NCBI RefSeq assembly: GCF_003228315.1
Contig: NZ_CP029693.1
Span: 4,267,501-4,331,500 of the forward strand
DNA: 64,000 nucleotides
DNA from: Pseudomonas putida
GTDB taxonomy: Bacteria; Pseudomonadota; Gammaproteobacteria; Pseudomonadales; Pseudomonadaceae
Direction of reading: 5' to 3'
Below are positions 1 to 6,992 of the stretch, in pieces (the stretch's first letter is position 1; each line of letters begins with the position of its first letter). The notes beneath the pieces were generated by a model that saw only the letters and a program-made list of their open reading frames with translations, was not told the DNA's origin and did no database searches. Both the position numbers and the translations under genes were made by a program.

Positions 1-430
1 AATAGGGGAAGGGCGTGGAGCGTCGGCGAATGGAGTGGTTCGAGGCTGCCAGCGATTGCATGCGTGATTCGATCTGAAGCAGATCGGTCGCCGTCAGAGG
101 ACGCTCGACCGAGAATTCGCAATAGAACCCGTCACCCAACTCGGAGCCCATTCGCCACTGCGCATGGGCATGCAATTGCTTGACCGCCATCGCCAGCATC
201 AGTGCGCAGGAACGGCGCAGAATCTCCAGCCCATCGGGTTCCTGCGGTGTCACCAGGCTCACCCGGGCGTTTGCGCGGATCAGGAACTCACAATCCACCA
301 GCACACCGTCCACCCGTCCCGCGACGGCTGCATTGGCCAGGCCCGGGCCGATGCTCGCGGCTACTTCATGCACAGTCAGTGGCTGATCGTATTCACGCAA
401 TGAACCATCCGGCAGGGTGATCTGGATCAT
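1..430 (-). CDS. thrS2: Threonyl-tRNA synthetase paralogue, N-terminal part (truncated by window edge)
   Basis: Reading leftwards from an ATG at 430-428, the frame stays open to base 1 and starts MIQITLPDGSLREYDQPLTV. This matches the TGS domain at the N-terminus of ThrRS (residues about 1-62), followed by the start of the second editing-type domain (RRSCALMLAMAVKQLH, where standard ThrRS has a similar HSCAHL..AVKQL stretch). The histidines usual in that stretch (HSCAH) are replaced here (RSCAL), so the editing site may be altered. ThrRS charges tRNA-Thr in the cytoplasm and needs a catalytic zinc, but that domain lies outside the window. The gene starts 65 bases after the folE2 stop on the same strand, so the two probably form one Zur-controlled operon. 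Its placement in a zinc-starvation locus suggests the spare, zinc-regulated paralogue rather than the main thrS. The function of the missing part is inferred. Confidence 0.8.
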   Translation of the reverse strand, partial: MIQITLPDGSLREYDQPLTVHEVAASIGPGLANAAVAGRVDGVLVDCEFLIRANARVSLVTPQEPDGLEILRRSCALMLAMAVKQLHAHAQWRMGSELGDGFYCEFSVERPLTATDLLQIESRMQSLAASNHSIRRRSTPFPY

Positions 431-495
431 GGTTATTGTTCTCTGCTTCGATCACATGCTCATTAACCTTAGAGGTAATTGGTAGCGGTTGTCAT

Positions 496-1416
496 CTAGA
501 CGTTTGTCGAGGCGAACCCAGGGTCGATTTCACGGCTCCAGCGACTTTCAGCCACGGCGTCGTGGGCGTGGAGGCTTTCGGCGTGAACAACCCGAATATG
601 AAAACCGTTGATGCCGGGCGAGTGTTTCATGGCCAGGTTAAGGCGTCGCGCGGCGTCTTCGCAGAACATCAGATTCTGGCCGTTGGCCAATGCGAAGGCT
701 TGTTCATCGGCGCGTTTGACGGCGGTCTGCACGGCCGTTCCGAGGGCCGCTTCGGCGTTATTGATCAGTGCGATGTGCGGCAGGTCATCCAGATAATCAT
801 CGAGATGCAGCGTCAATTGCGCGGTGCTTCGTTGACTGTGCGGCGTGGCGACGATGCCTTTTGGAGAGCCAAGCCACGCCAAAACGTCGGCCTGATTGAC
901 CGTTCGATTAAGGAAATCTTCCGCGAATTTTTGCTGGATAAGCTGTCGAGACAGCGCTGCCGAGCAAGGGCAGGTTGAGGAATAAGCCATCTCGATTTTT
1001 AGTTCCACGTGGAACATCGCGTTTTCCAAACGGGCTTCGATGCTGATCGGATAGGTTTTCCATCCTGCCAAAGGACTGATAAGCGCCGGCCTTTTCAACA
1101 ATAATTGGCTGTGGATTTTCAGGAAGGCGCTGTTCGACAGGCCTTCATGACTGTCGAGGAATTGCTGCAAGACCTGCCGAAGTAGCGCTGGCGAGAGGCT
1201 TTCCTGCTCAAGCTTTTCCAGCGTCAGATAGAGCCGCGACATGTGAATGCCACGTGCTTCGCCGTTATCGAGACTCACACCAGCATCGACTTTAGCGGGC
1301 AGACGCTCGCCATCAAGCAACACAGGAAGTGCAATGCCGCACATACCCACCCAATCCAGGGGCAGGGCTTGGTGTGAGATCTGCGCGGCGATATCCGGGA
1401 GAGTCAGCGCATTCAT
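496..1416 (-). CDS. folE2: GTP cyclohydrolase I type 2 (FolE2)
   Basis: FolE2 converts GTP to 7,8-dihydroneopterin triphosphate, the first step of folate synthesis. It is the type that does not depend on zinc and so replaces FolE1 when zinc is scarce. The 306-residue protein has the usual length and carries the family motif STCPCS, with cysteines at about 149 and 151 (the first is the expected metal/substrate-site cysteine). The start chosen is MNALTLPDIA at 1416; an in-frame ATG twelve bases upstream (1428) is possible but lacks a clear ribosome site. A Zur-box-like palindrome lies just upstream (1447-1459), and thrS2 follows 65 bases downstream. Regulation by Zur is inferred from the box and from known Pseudomonas and other bacterial folE2 control. 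Confidence 0.93.
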   Translation of the reverse strand: MNALTLPDIAAQISHQALPLDWVGMCGIALPVLLDGERLPAKVDAGVSLDNGEARGIHMSRLYLTLEKLEQESLSPALLRQVLQQFLDSHEGLSNSAFLKIHSQLLLKRPALISPLAGWKTYPISIEARLENAMFHVELKIEMAYSSTCPCSAALSRQLIQQKFAEDFLNRTVNQADVLAWLGSPKGIVATPHSQRSTAQLTLHLDDYLDDLPHIALINNAEAALGTAVQTAVKRADEQAFALANGQNLMFCEDAARRLNLAMKHSPGINGFHIRVVHAESLHAHDAVAESRWSREIDPGFASTNV

Positions 1417-1446
1417 GAGCAGGTCCATGGTAAAGGTCGAATGTTC

Positions 1447-1459
1447 GTTACGTTATAAC
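1447..1459. promoter_or_regulatory. Zur-box-like operator upstream of folE2
   Basis: The 13-mer GTTACGTTATAAC matches the Zur core GTTATANTATAAC at all but two fixed positions and contains the perfect palindrome GTTATAAC. It sits about 20-30 bases upstream of the possible folE2 starts, where a bound repressor would block transcription. The only other neighbouring gene ends towards it, so folE2-thrS2 is the likely target. Confidence 0.65.
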
Positions 1460-1535
1460 AATTATTGCGACGATGCCATTTTCATGAACAGTTATTCATT
1501 ACGCACGGATGACCTGCTTGTCCTCCGAGCTGACC

Positions 1536-1913
1536 TTAACAGCCGGCGATCCGGCTGCAAGTGAACTTGCCGCTGCTGCCCCCAGAACTGGAAAACCGGT
1601 TGATCGTGGTCCAGCCAACACGCCGGTTGTAACCCACCCACGCTTCGCCGTCCGAGGCGATGCCGGTGAAGAAAGTCAGCTGGCCATAACGACTGTTGGT
1701 TTGAGCCCAGTAGCGATTTTCAGCGGCTTCGAAGCCGCGCAAATAGATCGTGCTACCGGCGGTATTGACGCTGTAGGCATTGCCCTGGCCGTCCACACAG
1801 GCCAGCAGGTTGGCGCTGCGAGTGCAGTTGGCGAGGGTTGGCACTTGCGCCTCGATATCGACTGCCACTAGCAGCGCAGCGATCAGCAGCGCGAATTTCA
1901 GGGCATTACCCAT
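1536..1913 (-). CDS. Small secreted four-cysteine protein, function unknown
   Basis: I do not recognise this family. The 125-residue product (start MGNALKFALL at 1913; an upstream ATG at 1925 adds four residues) begins with a clear signal peptide: a hydrophobic run to about residue 20 and likely cleavage near IEAQ. The mature part is about 100 residues with four cysteines arranged as two pairs (near both ends), aromatic residues and a Ser/Gly-rich segment near the C-terminus, so a disulfide-bonded periplasmic or extracellular protein is likely. It is transcribed divergently from the zigA-type GTPase, and the Zur-like box at 1993-2005 lies between the two starts. Shared zinc control is therefore plausible but unproven. 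No obvious zinc-binding His cluster is seen. Confidence 0.7.
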   Translation of the reverse strand: MGNALKFALLIAALLVAVDIEAQVPTLANCTRSANLLACVDGQGNAYSVNTAGSTIYLRGFEAAENRYWAQTNSRYGQLTFFTGIASDGEAWVGYNRRVGWTTINRFSSSGGSSGKFTCSRIAGC

Positions 1914-1992
1914 GGTTTTTCTCACCGATCAGGACGGCCTTCAGCATCGTGTGCTTTGGCACCGCAGACAACAGGGCTGGATAAATAATGTT

Positions 1993-2005
1993 GTTACACT
2001 ATAAC
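1993..2005. promoter_or_regulatory. Zur-box-like operator between divergent secreted protein and COG0523 gene
   Basis: GTTACACTATAAC differs from the Zur core GTTATANTATAAC at one fixed position, and the flanks TGTT.../...ATTATAA extend the AT-rich palindrome. It lies 50 bases before the zigA-like start (2055) and 80 bases before the divergent secreted-protein start (1913), so it could control both directions. Confidence 0.72.
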
Positions 2006-2054
2006 ATTATAAAGGCCCGACGATATGACCGGGAAAACCTGTGAGGAACCTCAA

Positions 2055-3260
2055 ATGCCTAATCGTTTACCCGTCACGGTGCTGTCGGGCTTTCTTGGAG
2101 CGGGGAAAAGTACACTTCTTAATTACGTACTACGTAATCGTACTAATCTGCGTGTTGCTGTAATCGTCAATGATATGAGTGAAATCAACATCGATGGCAG
2201 CGAGGTCCAGCGTGATGTCAGTCTCAATCGTGCCGAGGAGAAGCTCGTCGAGATGAGTAATGGCTGCATCTGCTGCACTCTGCGCGAGGATCTGCTGGAG
2301 GAGGTGAGCAACCTTGCCCGGGAAGGGCGTTTCGATTATCTGCTGATCGAGTCCACGGGCATTTCCGAGCCGCTGCCCGTGGCGGAGACGTTCACCTTTC
2401 GCGATGAGAGGGGTCAGAGCCTCAGCGATATCGCGCGCCTGGACACACTGGTTACCGTCGTCGACGGCCTGAATTTCCTTCCTGATTACCAGGCTGCGCA
2501 AAGCCTGGCTTCCCGTGGCGAAACCCTGGGCGAAGAGGATGAGCGGGCCATCACGGACCTGCTGATCGAGCAGATCGAATTTGCCGACGTCATCCTGATC
2601 AGCAAGATCGACATGATCAGTAGCCAGGAACGCCAGGAGCTGACGGCAATCCTCCAACGGCTTAATTCTCAGGCAGAGATCATTCCCATGGTCATGGGCG
2701 AGGTACCGCTGGAGAAAATCCTCAATACCGGTCGCTTCAACTTCGAGAAAGCCGCCCAGGCACCTGGCTGGTTGCAGGAGCTGCGCGGCGAGCACACACC
2801 GGAAACCCAGGAATACGGCATCGCTTCCAGTGCCTATCGCGCGCGCCGTCCCTTTCATCCACAGCGCTTTTTCAATTTCATCGATGGTGAATGGCTCAAC
2901 GGTAATCTGCTGCGCTCCAAGGGCTTCTTCTGGTTGGCGAGCAAGCCGATGCACGCCGGCAGTTGGTCACAGGCAGGCGGGATGATGCGCCATGGCTACG
3001 CTGGTCGCTGGTGGCGTTTCGTGCCGAAGGAACAGTGGCCGCAAGACGAGGAAAGCACGGCCGCCATCATGAAGAACTGGAATGCCGATGCAGGCGATTG
3101 CCGGCAGGAACTGGTGTTCATCGGCCAGAATATCGATTTCGCGCAGCTCACCCGTGAACTGGACAATTGTCTGCTGACCGATGACGAAATGGCCTTGGGG
3201 GCCGAGGCTTGGCGCTTGTTGCCCGATCCGTTTGGTCCCTGGTTCGATGAGGCCGCCTGA
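2055..3260 (+). CDS. zigA: COG0523 GTPase, zinc-starvation type (ZigA-like metallochaperone)
   Basis: This is a G3E-family P-loop GTPase that is thought to deliver zinc to client enzymes during zinc limitation. The N-terminal GTPase domain shows Walker A GFLGAGKST (residues 12-20), the COG0523 metal motif GCICC (cysteines 71, 73, 74) and a guanine-recognition SKID motif near residue 190. A CobW C-terminal domain follows, to residue 401. I chose the start at 2055 (MPNRLPVTVL) because GAGGAA lies about eight bases upstream; an earlier ATG at 2025 has no such site. The Zur-like box 50 bases upstream and the nearby folE2 and thrS2 support zinc control. The length fits the longer Zur-regulated subgroup rather than CobW of cobalamin synthesis. 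Confidence 0.9.
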   Translation: MPNRLPVTVLSGFLGAGKSTLLNYVLRNRTNLRVAVIVNDMSEINIDGSEVQRDVSLNRAEEKLVEMSNGCICCTLREDLLEEVSNLAREGRFDYLLIESTGISEPLPVAETFTFRDERGQSLSDIARLDTLVTVVDGLNFLPDYQAAQSLASRGETLGEEDERAITDLLIEQIEFADVILISKIDMISSQERQELTAILQRLNSQAEIIPMVMGEVPLEKILNTGRFNFEKAAQAPGWLQELRGEHTPETQEYGIASSAYRARRPFHPQRFFNFIDGEWLNGNLLRSKGFFWLASKPMHAGSWSQAGGMMRHGYAGRWWRFVPKEQWPQDEESTAAIMKNWNADAGDCRQELVFIGQNIDFAQLTRELDNCLLTDDEMALGAEAWRLLPDPFGPWFDEAA

Positions 3261-3272
3261 TCGCGCCACCGC

Positions 3273-3629
3273 TCAAGGTTTGAGCCAGGTTCCCTGGCTC
3301 TGGGCTTCGCAGAACGGTTTCAGATACGCCGCATCGGTGGCGACGCCGTAATAGTGAATATCCTGCCGGTAAGGCATATTGGCCACTTGAGCGTTGCTGC
3401 ACACGCCGAATGCACCGCCGGGACACTGGTCAACGTATTGCACTTCGACTTTCTGCCCGGCCAGGGTGGGCTGGCAGAAACCGTCGGCGAACAGTTTTTC
3501 CGGGATGTTGCGATTCTGCTGACAGACTTTCACGTCCAGTCGTTCTGCCTGGCTGTGGACAACGCAGGCCTGGGCGAGCGCCTCATTGGCAGCCAGCATC
3601 AGCAATAATGACCATCCCATCCAACGCAT
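3273..3629 (-). CDS. Small secreted six-cysteine protein, function unknown
   Basis: The 118-residue product starts MRWMGWSLLLML (3629; an ATG at 3653 would overlap the next gene's start) and has a signal peptide with likely cleavage after ANEALAQA. The mature part holds six cysteines (ACVVH, KVCQ, DGFCQ, DQCPG, GVCS, PFCE), which suggests three disulfides in the periplasm. No catalytic motif is recognised. It converges with the zigA-like gene (12 bases between stops) and diverges from the second COG0523 gene with only about 26 bases between starts, so their promoters must overlap or lie inside one another. I infer a periplasmic partner of the metal-handling locus only from position. Confidence 0.68.
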   Translation of the reverse strand: MRWMGWSLLLMLAANEALAQACVVHSQAERLDVKVCQQNRNIPEKLFADGFCQPTLAGQKVEVQYVDQCPGGAFGVCSNAQVANMPYRQDIHYYGVATDAAYLKPFCEAQSQGTWLKP

Positions 3630-3655
3630 CCGCACCTCCCAAGAAGCCTTCAATC

Positions 3656-4621
3656 ATGTTGCAGAACATTCCCACCCACGTCATCGCAGGCCCCTTGGGG
3701 GCCGGCAAGACCAGCCTGATCAAGCACCTGCTGGCGCAACGCCCGGCCGGCGAGCGTTGGGCGGTGCTGATCAATGAGTTCGGCCAGATCGGTCTCGACG
3801 CTGCGTTATTGACCCGCGATGGCGATGGTATCGCACTGGGTGAAGTGGCCGGGGGCTGTTTGTGTTGCGTCAATGGCGCGCCGTTTCAAATCGGCCTCGG
3901 TCGGCTGCTGCGTAAGGCGCGACCGGACCGGCTGTTCATCGAGCCGTCGGGGCTGGGGCATCCGGCGCAATTGCTCAGGCAACTGAATGAAAAACCGTGG
4001 CAAGGTGTACTAAACGTACTACCAAGTGTACTGGTTTTGGACGCTGAGGCGCTCGCGACGGGCAAAACGCTGCCGCAAGCGCAGCAGGAGGCATTGGGTA
4101 GCGCTGGATTGCTATTGATGAACAAATCGGAAAACCTGGGTGAAGCAGATCGTCAGCGTCTTATTGCTCAGTTTCCAGGGCGGCCAATGTACTGGACGCA
4201 GCAGGCGGTAATGCCATTGAGCCAGTTGCCTGGCCTGTCAGTGCAGGCCGTAGCTGCTGTGGATAAAGCTGTATTGCCCAAAGGGGGGGAGCAACTGACA
4301 GCAATTTGGACTGACCCGGCATTACCGATTTGTCTGAGTCAGGAGCAGGAGGGCGGTTGGAGCATCGGCTGGCGCTGGCATCCGAGCCAGATCTTCGATA
4401 CGGCGCTGGTGGATCAATGGCTCGCCAGCTTGGCCTGGCAGCGGGCAAAGCTGGTTATCCACAGTGCCGTGGGATGGGTATCAATGAATGCAGTGGATAA
4501 CTCGGTACTGCAATGGCAGGCGAGCGAGTGGCGCAAGGATTCGCGGATGGAACTGATATTCAGTGAGCCGCAGAAGATTGAAGTACTGCAAAGAGGTCTG
4601 GATAGCTGTCGCGTGGGGTAG
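3656..4621 (+). CDS. Second COG0523/CobW-like GTPase (short form)
   Basis: This is a metal-related G3E GTPase of 321 residues. Walker A is GPLGAGKTS (residues 12-20), and the metal-binding motif is GCLCC with cysteines 68, 70 and 71. The C-terminal CobW domain is short and ends soon after residue 300. The start MLQNIPTHVI (3656) places the P-loop at the usual distance; an ATG at 3608 would add a low-complexity N-terminus and run into the divergent secreted gene. The protein is about 80 residues shorter than its neighbour and from a different COG0523 subgroup. No Zur box was found upstream, so its regulation may differ. The client is unknown. Confidence 0.85.
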   Translation: MLQNIPTHVIAGPLGAGKTSLIKHLLAQRPAGERWAVLINEFGQIGLDAALLTRDGDGIALGEVAGGCLCCVNGAPFQIGLGRLLRKARPDRLFIEPSGLGHPAQLLRQLNEKPWQGVLNVLPSVLVLDAEALATGKTLPQAQQEALGSAGLLLMNKSENLGEADRQRLIAQFPGRPMYWTQQAVMPLSQLPGLSVQAVAAVDKAVLPKGGEQLTAIWTDPALPICLSQEQEGGWSIGWRWHPSQIFDTALVDQWLASLAWQRAKLVIHSAVGWVSMNAVDNSVLQWQASEWRKDSRMELIFSEPQKIEVLQRGLDSCRVG

Positions 4622-4626
4622 AAATC

Positions 4627-4673
4627 AAAAGATCGCAGCCTGCGGCAGCCCCTACAGTAGGCTGCGATCTTTC
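4627..4673. repeat. REP-like hairpin (AGATCGCAGCC type), probable terminator
   Basis: AAAGATCGCAGCCTGC and its inverted partner TAGGCTGCGATCTTT flank a short loop containing CCCCTACAG. The hairpin lies between the convergent stops of the COG0523 gene (4621) and the DUF3301 gene (4677), where a bidirectional terminator is expected. A second copy of this repeat type is at 17769-17836. Confidence 0.75.
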
Positions 4674-4676
4674 AAT

Positions 4677-5093
4677 TCATGGGCGCCATTTACTGTGTTC
4701 CTGCCGCCAATGGCTCAGCTCGACCACATTGCTCCCGGGCTTGACCACATCGGCCACGGGTGGTGTTTCGTCGAAGGGCATCGGGTAGGGCGCCAGTTCA
4801 ATCTGCGCACTGTGGGCGCCGAACTGGGTGATGGTGCCGTTATGACGGCTTTCACCGGTCACGGTGAATTCGAAGTTATACACACGAGCCAGGCGCCGCT
4901 TGCCGCGTCCGTCCTTGATGAAGGCGATTTTTTTCAGCGCCACGTTGCCATCCAGCAACTCGACCCCGAGGTTGCTGCAATGCTGCTTGACCCGCTCCAG
5001 TGCGCGCTCGCGCAAACCGTGGTTGTGCCACAGCCAGGCGCCGGCGGTGGCGAACAGCATCAGCACGAAAATATTTCCAAGGGTCAGCATCAA
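4677..5093 (-). CDS. DUF3301-like membrane-anchored protein
   Basis: The 138-residue protein has one N-terminal membrane segment (about residues 3-22, LGNIFVLMLFATAGAWLW). A soluble domain follows with the pattern CSNLGVELLDGNVALKKI and RVYNFEFTVTGESRHNGTI, which I associate with the DUF3301 family of gamma-proteobacteria. No enzyme residues are evident and the role is unknown. The gene is monocistronic: it converges with the COG0523 gene and diverges from pdxY, 116 bases away. The second Met is an equally possible start. Confidence 0.75.
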   Translation of the reverse strand: MMLTLGNIFVLMLFATAGAWLWHNHGLRERALERVKQHCSNLGVELLDGNVALKKIAFIKDGRGKRRLARVYNFEFTVTGESRHNGTITQFGAHSAQIELAPYPMPFDETPPVADVVKPGSNVVELSHWRQEHSKWRP

Positions 5094-5209
5094 CAGGGTG
5101 CTCCAACGAGAGAGTGTCAGCTTAACTGCGTCGCCGGTCTGTCGTACAGGCTGTGTTTCGTCGCATACTGCGCCGCTCGAATTTCAATCGTTTTACGGAA
5201 ACTCACCGC

Positions 5210-6082
5210 ATGAAACGCACGCCCCATCTGCTCGCTATCCAGTCCCACGTGGTGTTCGGTCACGCTGGCAACAGTGCCGCGGTTTTCCCGATGCAGCGGG
5301 TCGGGGTGAATGTCTGGCCGCTCAATACCGTGCAGTTCTCCAACCACACCCAATACGGGCAGTGGGCCGGCGAAGTGCTGGCTCCGCAACAGATACCGGA
5401 TCTGGTGGAGGGCATTGCGGCGATTGGCGAACTGGGCAACTGCGATGCAGTGTTGTCGGGCTATCTGGGCAGTGCCGCGCAGGGCCGGGCGATCCTGACC
5501 GGTGTAGCGCGAATCAAGTCGATGAACCCGAAGGCGCTCTACCTGTGCGACCCGGTGATGGGGCATCCGGAGAAGGGCTGCAGCGTGCCGGCGGAAGTCA
5601 GTGACTTTCTGCTGGAAGAGGCTGCCGCCGTAGCCGATTTCATGTGCCCGAACCAACTTGAACTCGACAGTTTCTCGGGGCGCAAGCCGCAGTCGCTGTT
5701 CGACTGCCTGGCGATGGCTCGGGCGCTGTTGGCGCGTGGACCTAAGGCAGTGCTGGTCAAACATCTGGACTATCCTGGCAAAACGCCGGATGTGTTTGAG
5801 ATGCTGCTGGTGACGGCGGAAGGCAGTTGGCATCTGCAGCGTCCACTGCTGGCGTTTCCGCGACAGCCGGTGGGTGTTGGCGATCTGACGTCCGGCTTGT
5901 TTCTGGCGCGGGTTCTGCTGGGTGACAGCCTGGTGGCCGCTTTCGAATTTGCCGCGTCGGCGGTGCATGAGGTGTTGCTGGAAACCCAGGCCTGCGCCAG
6001 CTATGAGCTGGAGCTGGTCAGGGCACAGGACCGGATTGCACATCCGCGGGTGCGGTTTGAGGCTATCCCGATCAGCCTCTGA
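5210..6082 (+). CDS. pdxY: Pyridoxal kinase
   Basis: PdxY phosphorylates pyridoxal to pyridoxal 5'-phosphate in the vitamin B6 salvage pathway, in the cytoplasm. The 290-residue protein belongs to the ribokinase-like fold. The N-terminus MKRTPHLLAIQSHVVFGHAGNS is the characteristic PdxY substrate loop, and the C-terminal GVGDLTSGLF segment is the anion-hole/catalytic Asp motif. The start at 5210 gives the usual family length; the frame stays open further upstream but without homology. It stands alone between the DUF3301 gene and a REP pair. Confidence 0.93.
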   Translation: MKRTPHLLAIQSHVVFGHAGNSAAVFPMQRVGVNVWPLNTVQFSNHTQYGQWAGEVLAPQQIPDLVEGIAAIGELGNCDAVLSGYLGSAAQGRAILTGVARIKSMNPKALYLCDPVMGHPEKGCSVPAEVSDFLLEEAAAVADFMCPNQLELDSFSGRKPQSLFDCLAMARALLARGPKAVLVKHLDYPGKTPDVFEMLLVTAEGSWHLQRPLLAFPRQPVGVGDLTSGLFLARVLLGDSLVAAFEFAASAVHEVLLETQACASYELELVRAQDRIAHPRVRFEAIPISL

Positions 6083-6096
6083 TCGGCGTTGTGCCA

Positions 6097-6189
6097 ATCG
6101 CGAGCAAGCTCGCTCCCACAGGGTTCTGCGGCGTGCATATTTTTTGCGCAACACAGCGAATCACAGTGGGAGCGAGCTTGCTCGCGATG
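6097..6189. repeat. REP inverted pair (REPIN)
   Basis: ATCGCGAGCAAGCTCGCTCC at the left end and the inverted GGGAGCGAGCTTGCTCGCGA at the right enclose about 45 bases. It lies between the convergent stops of pdxY and the thioesterase gene. Confidence 0.88.
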
Positions 6190-6226
6190 ACTATCTCAAC
6201 AACACCATCAGAATTGCTTGCCCAAC

Positions 6227-6709
6227 TCAGGCATCGCCCTTGATTTCCTGATACCGCTTTTCCAGTTCCTGACGAATCTGCCGACGCTGCTGCGCCTGCA
6301 TGAAGCGCCGCTTGTCTTCGCTGTTTTGCGGTTGCAGGGGCGGTACGGAGGCAGGTTTGCGCTGGTCGTCCACCGCGACCATGGTGAAGAAGCAGCTATT
6401 GGTATGGCGCACCGAGCGCTCGCGGATGTTCTCGGTCACCACCTTGATGCCCACCTCCATCGAAGTGTTCCCGGTGTAGTTGACCGAAGCCAGAAAGGTC
6501 ACGAGTTCACCGACATGGATCGGCTCGCGGAAAATCACCTGGTCCACCGACAGGGTCACCACGTAGCGTCCGGCATAACGGGCTGCACAGGCGTAAGCGA
6601 CTTCGTCGAGGTATTTGAGCAGGGTGCCGCCGTGAACATTGCCAGAGAAGTTGGCCATGTCGGGGGTCATCAATACCGTCATCGACAGCTGGGCGTTTCC
6701 GGGTTCCAT
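6227..6709 (-). CDS. Acyl-CoA thioesterase, hotdog fold
   Basis: This hotdog-domain thioesterase of 160 residues hydrolyses acyl-CoA to free fatty acid and CoA. The start MEPGNAQLSM (6709) is preceded by GTGAGAG at good spacing; an upstream ATG (6748) is unlikely. The segment MANFSGNVHGGTLLKYLDEVAY contains the expected N..GNVHGG..L...DE active-site pattern of the acyl-CoA hydrolase family. A charged C-terminal tail (QQRRQIRQELEKRYQEIKG) is predicted to be helical. It is divergent from the antiporter gene, and physiological chain length cannot be told from sequence. A second, shorter thioesterase of the YciA type occurs at 43437-43841. Confidence 0.88.
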   Translation of the reverse strand: MEPGNAQLSMTVLMTPDMANFSGNVHGGTLLKYLDEVAYACAARYAGRYVVTLSVDQVIFREPIHVGELVTFLASVNYTGNTSMEVGIKVVTENIRERSVRHTNSCFFTMVAVDDQRKPASVPPLQPQNSEDKRRFMQAQQRRQIRQELEKRYQEIKGDA

Positions 6710-6992
6710 AGCGCTCTCACGGGTCAGGGCAAGGTTTGAGGGATGCACCTCTGCGGGTGCCTTGCTGGTTTTTCAAACCAACAGTTATCGGGACGCCGGG
6801 CGAGAAGCCGCCGTCACGCCGGATCGATCTGTTTCCATATATTGCACCGCCTTTCTGCCGTAAGTCGCGGTGTTACCCTGCAAAAGCCCGCCCCGAAGGG
6901 AAAAATCCTACGCGGAAAACGAATTTTATCTCCGCTTGATCGGACGCTTCCCGCGTTCGCGATTGAGCGATGCGACCAAGGAGCCCCACGCC

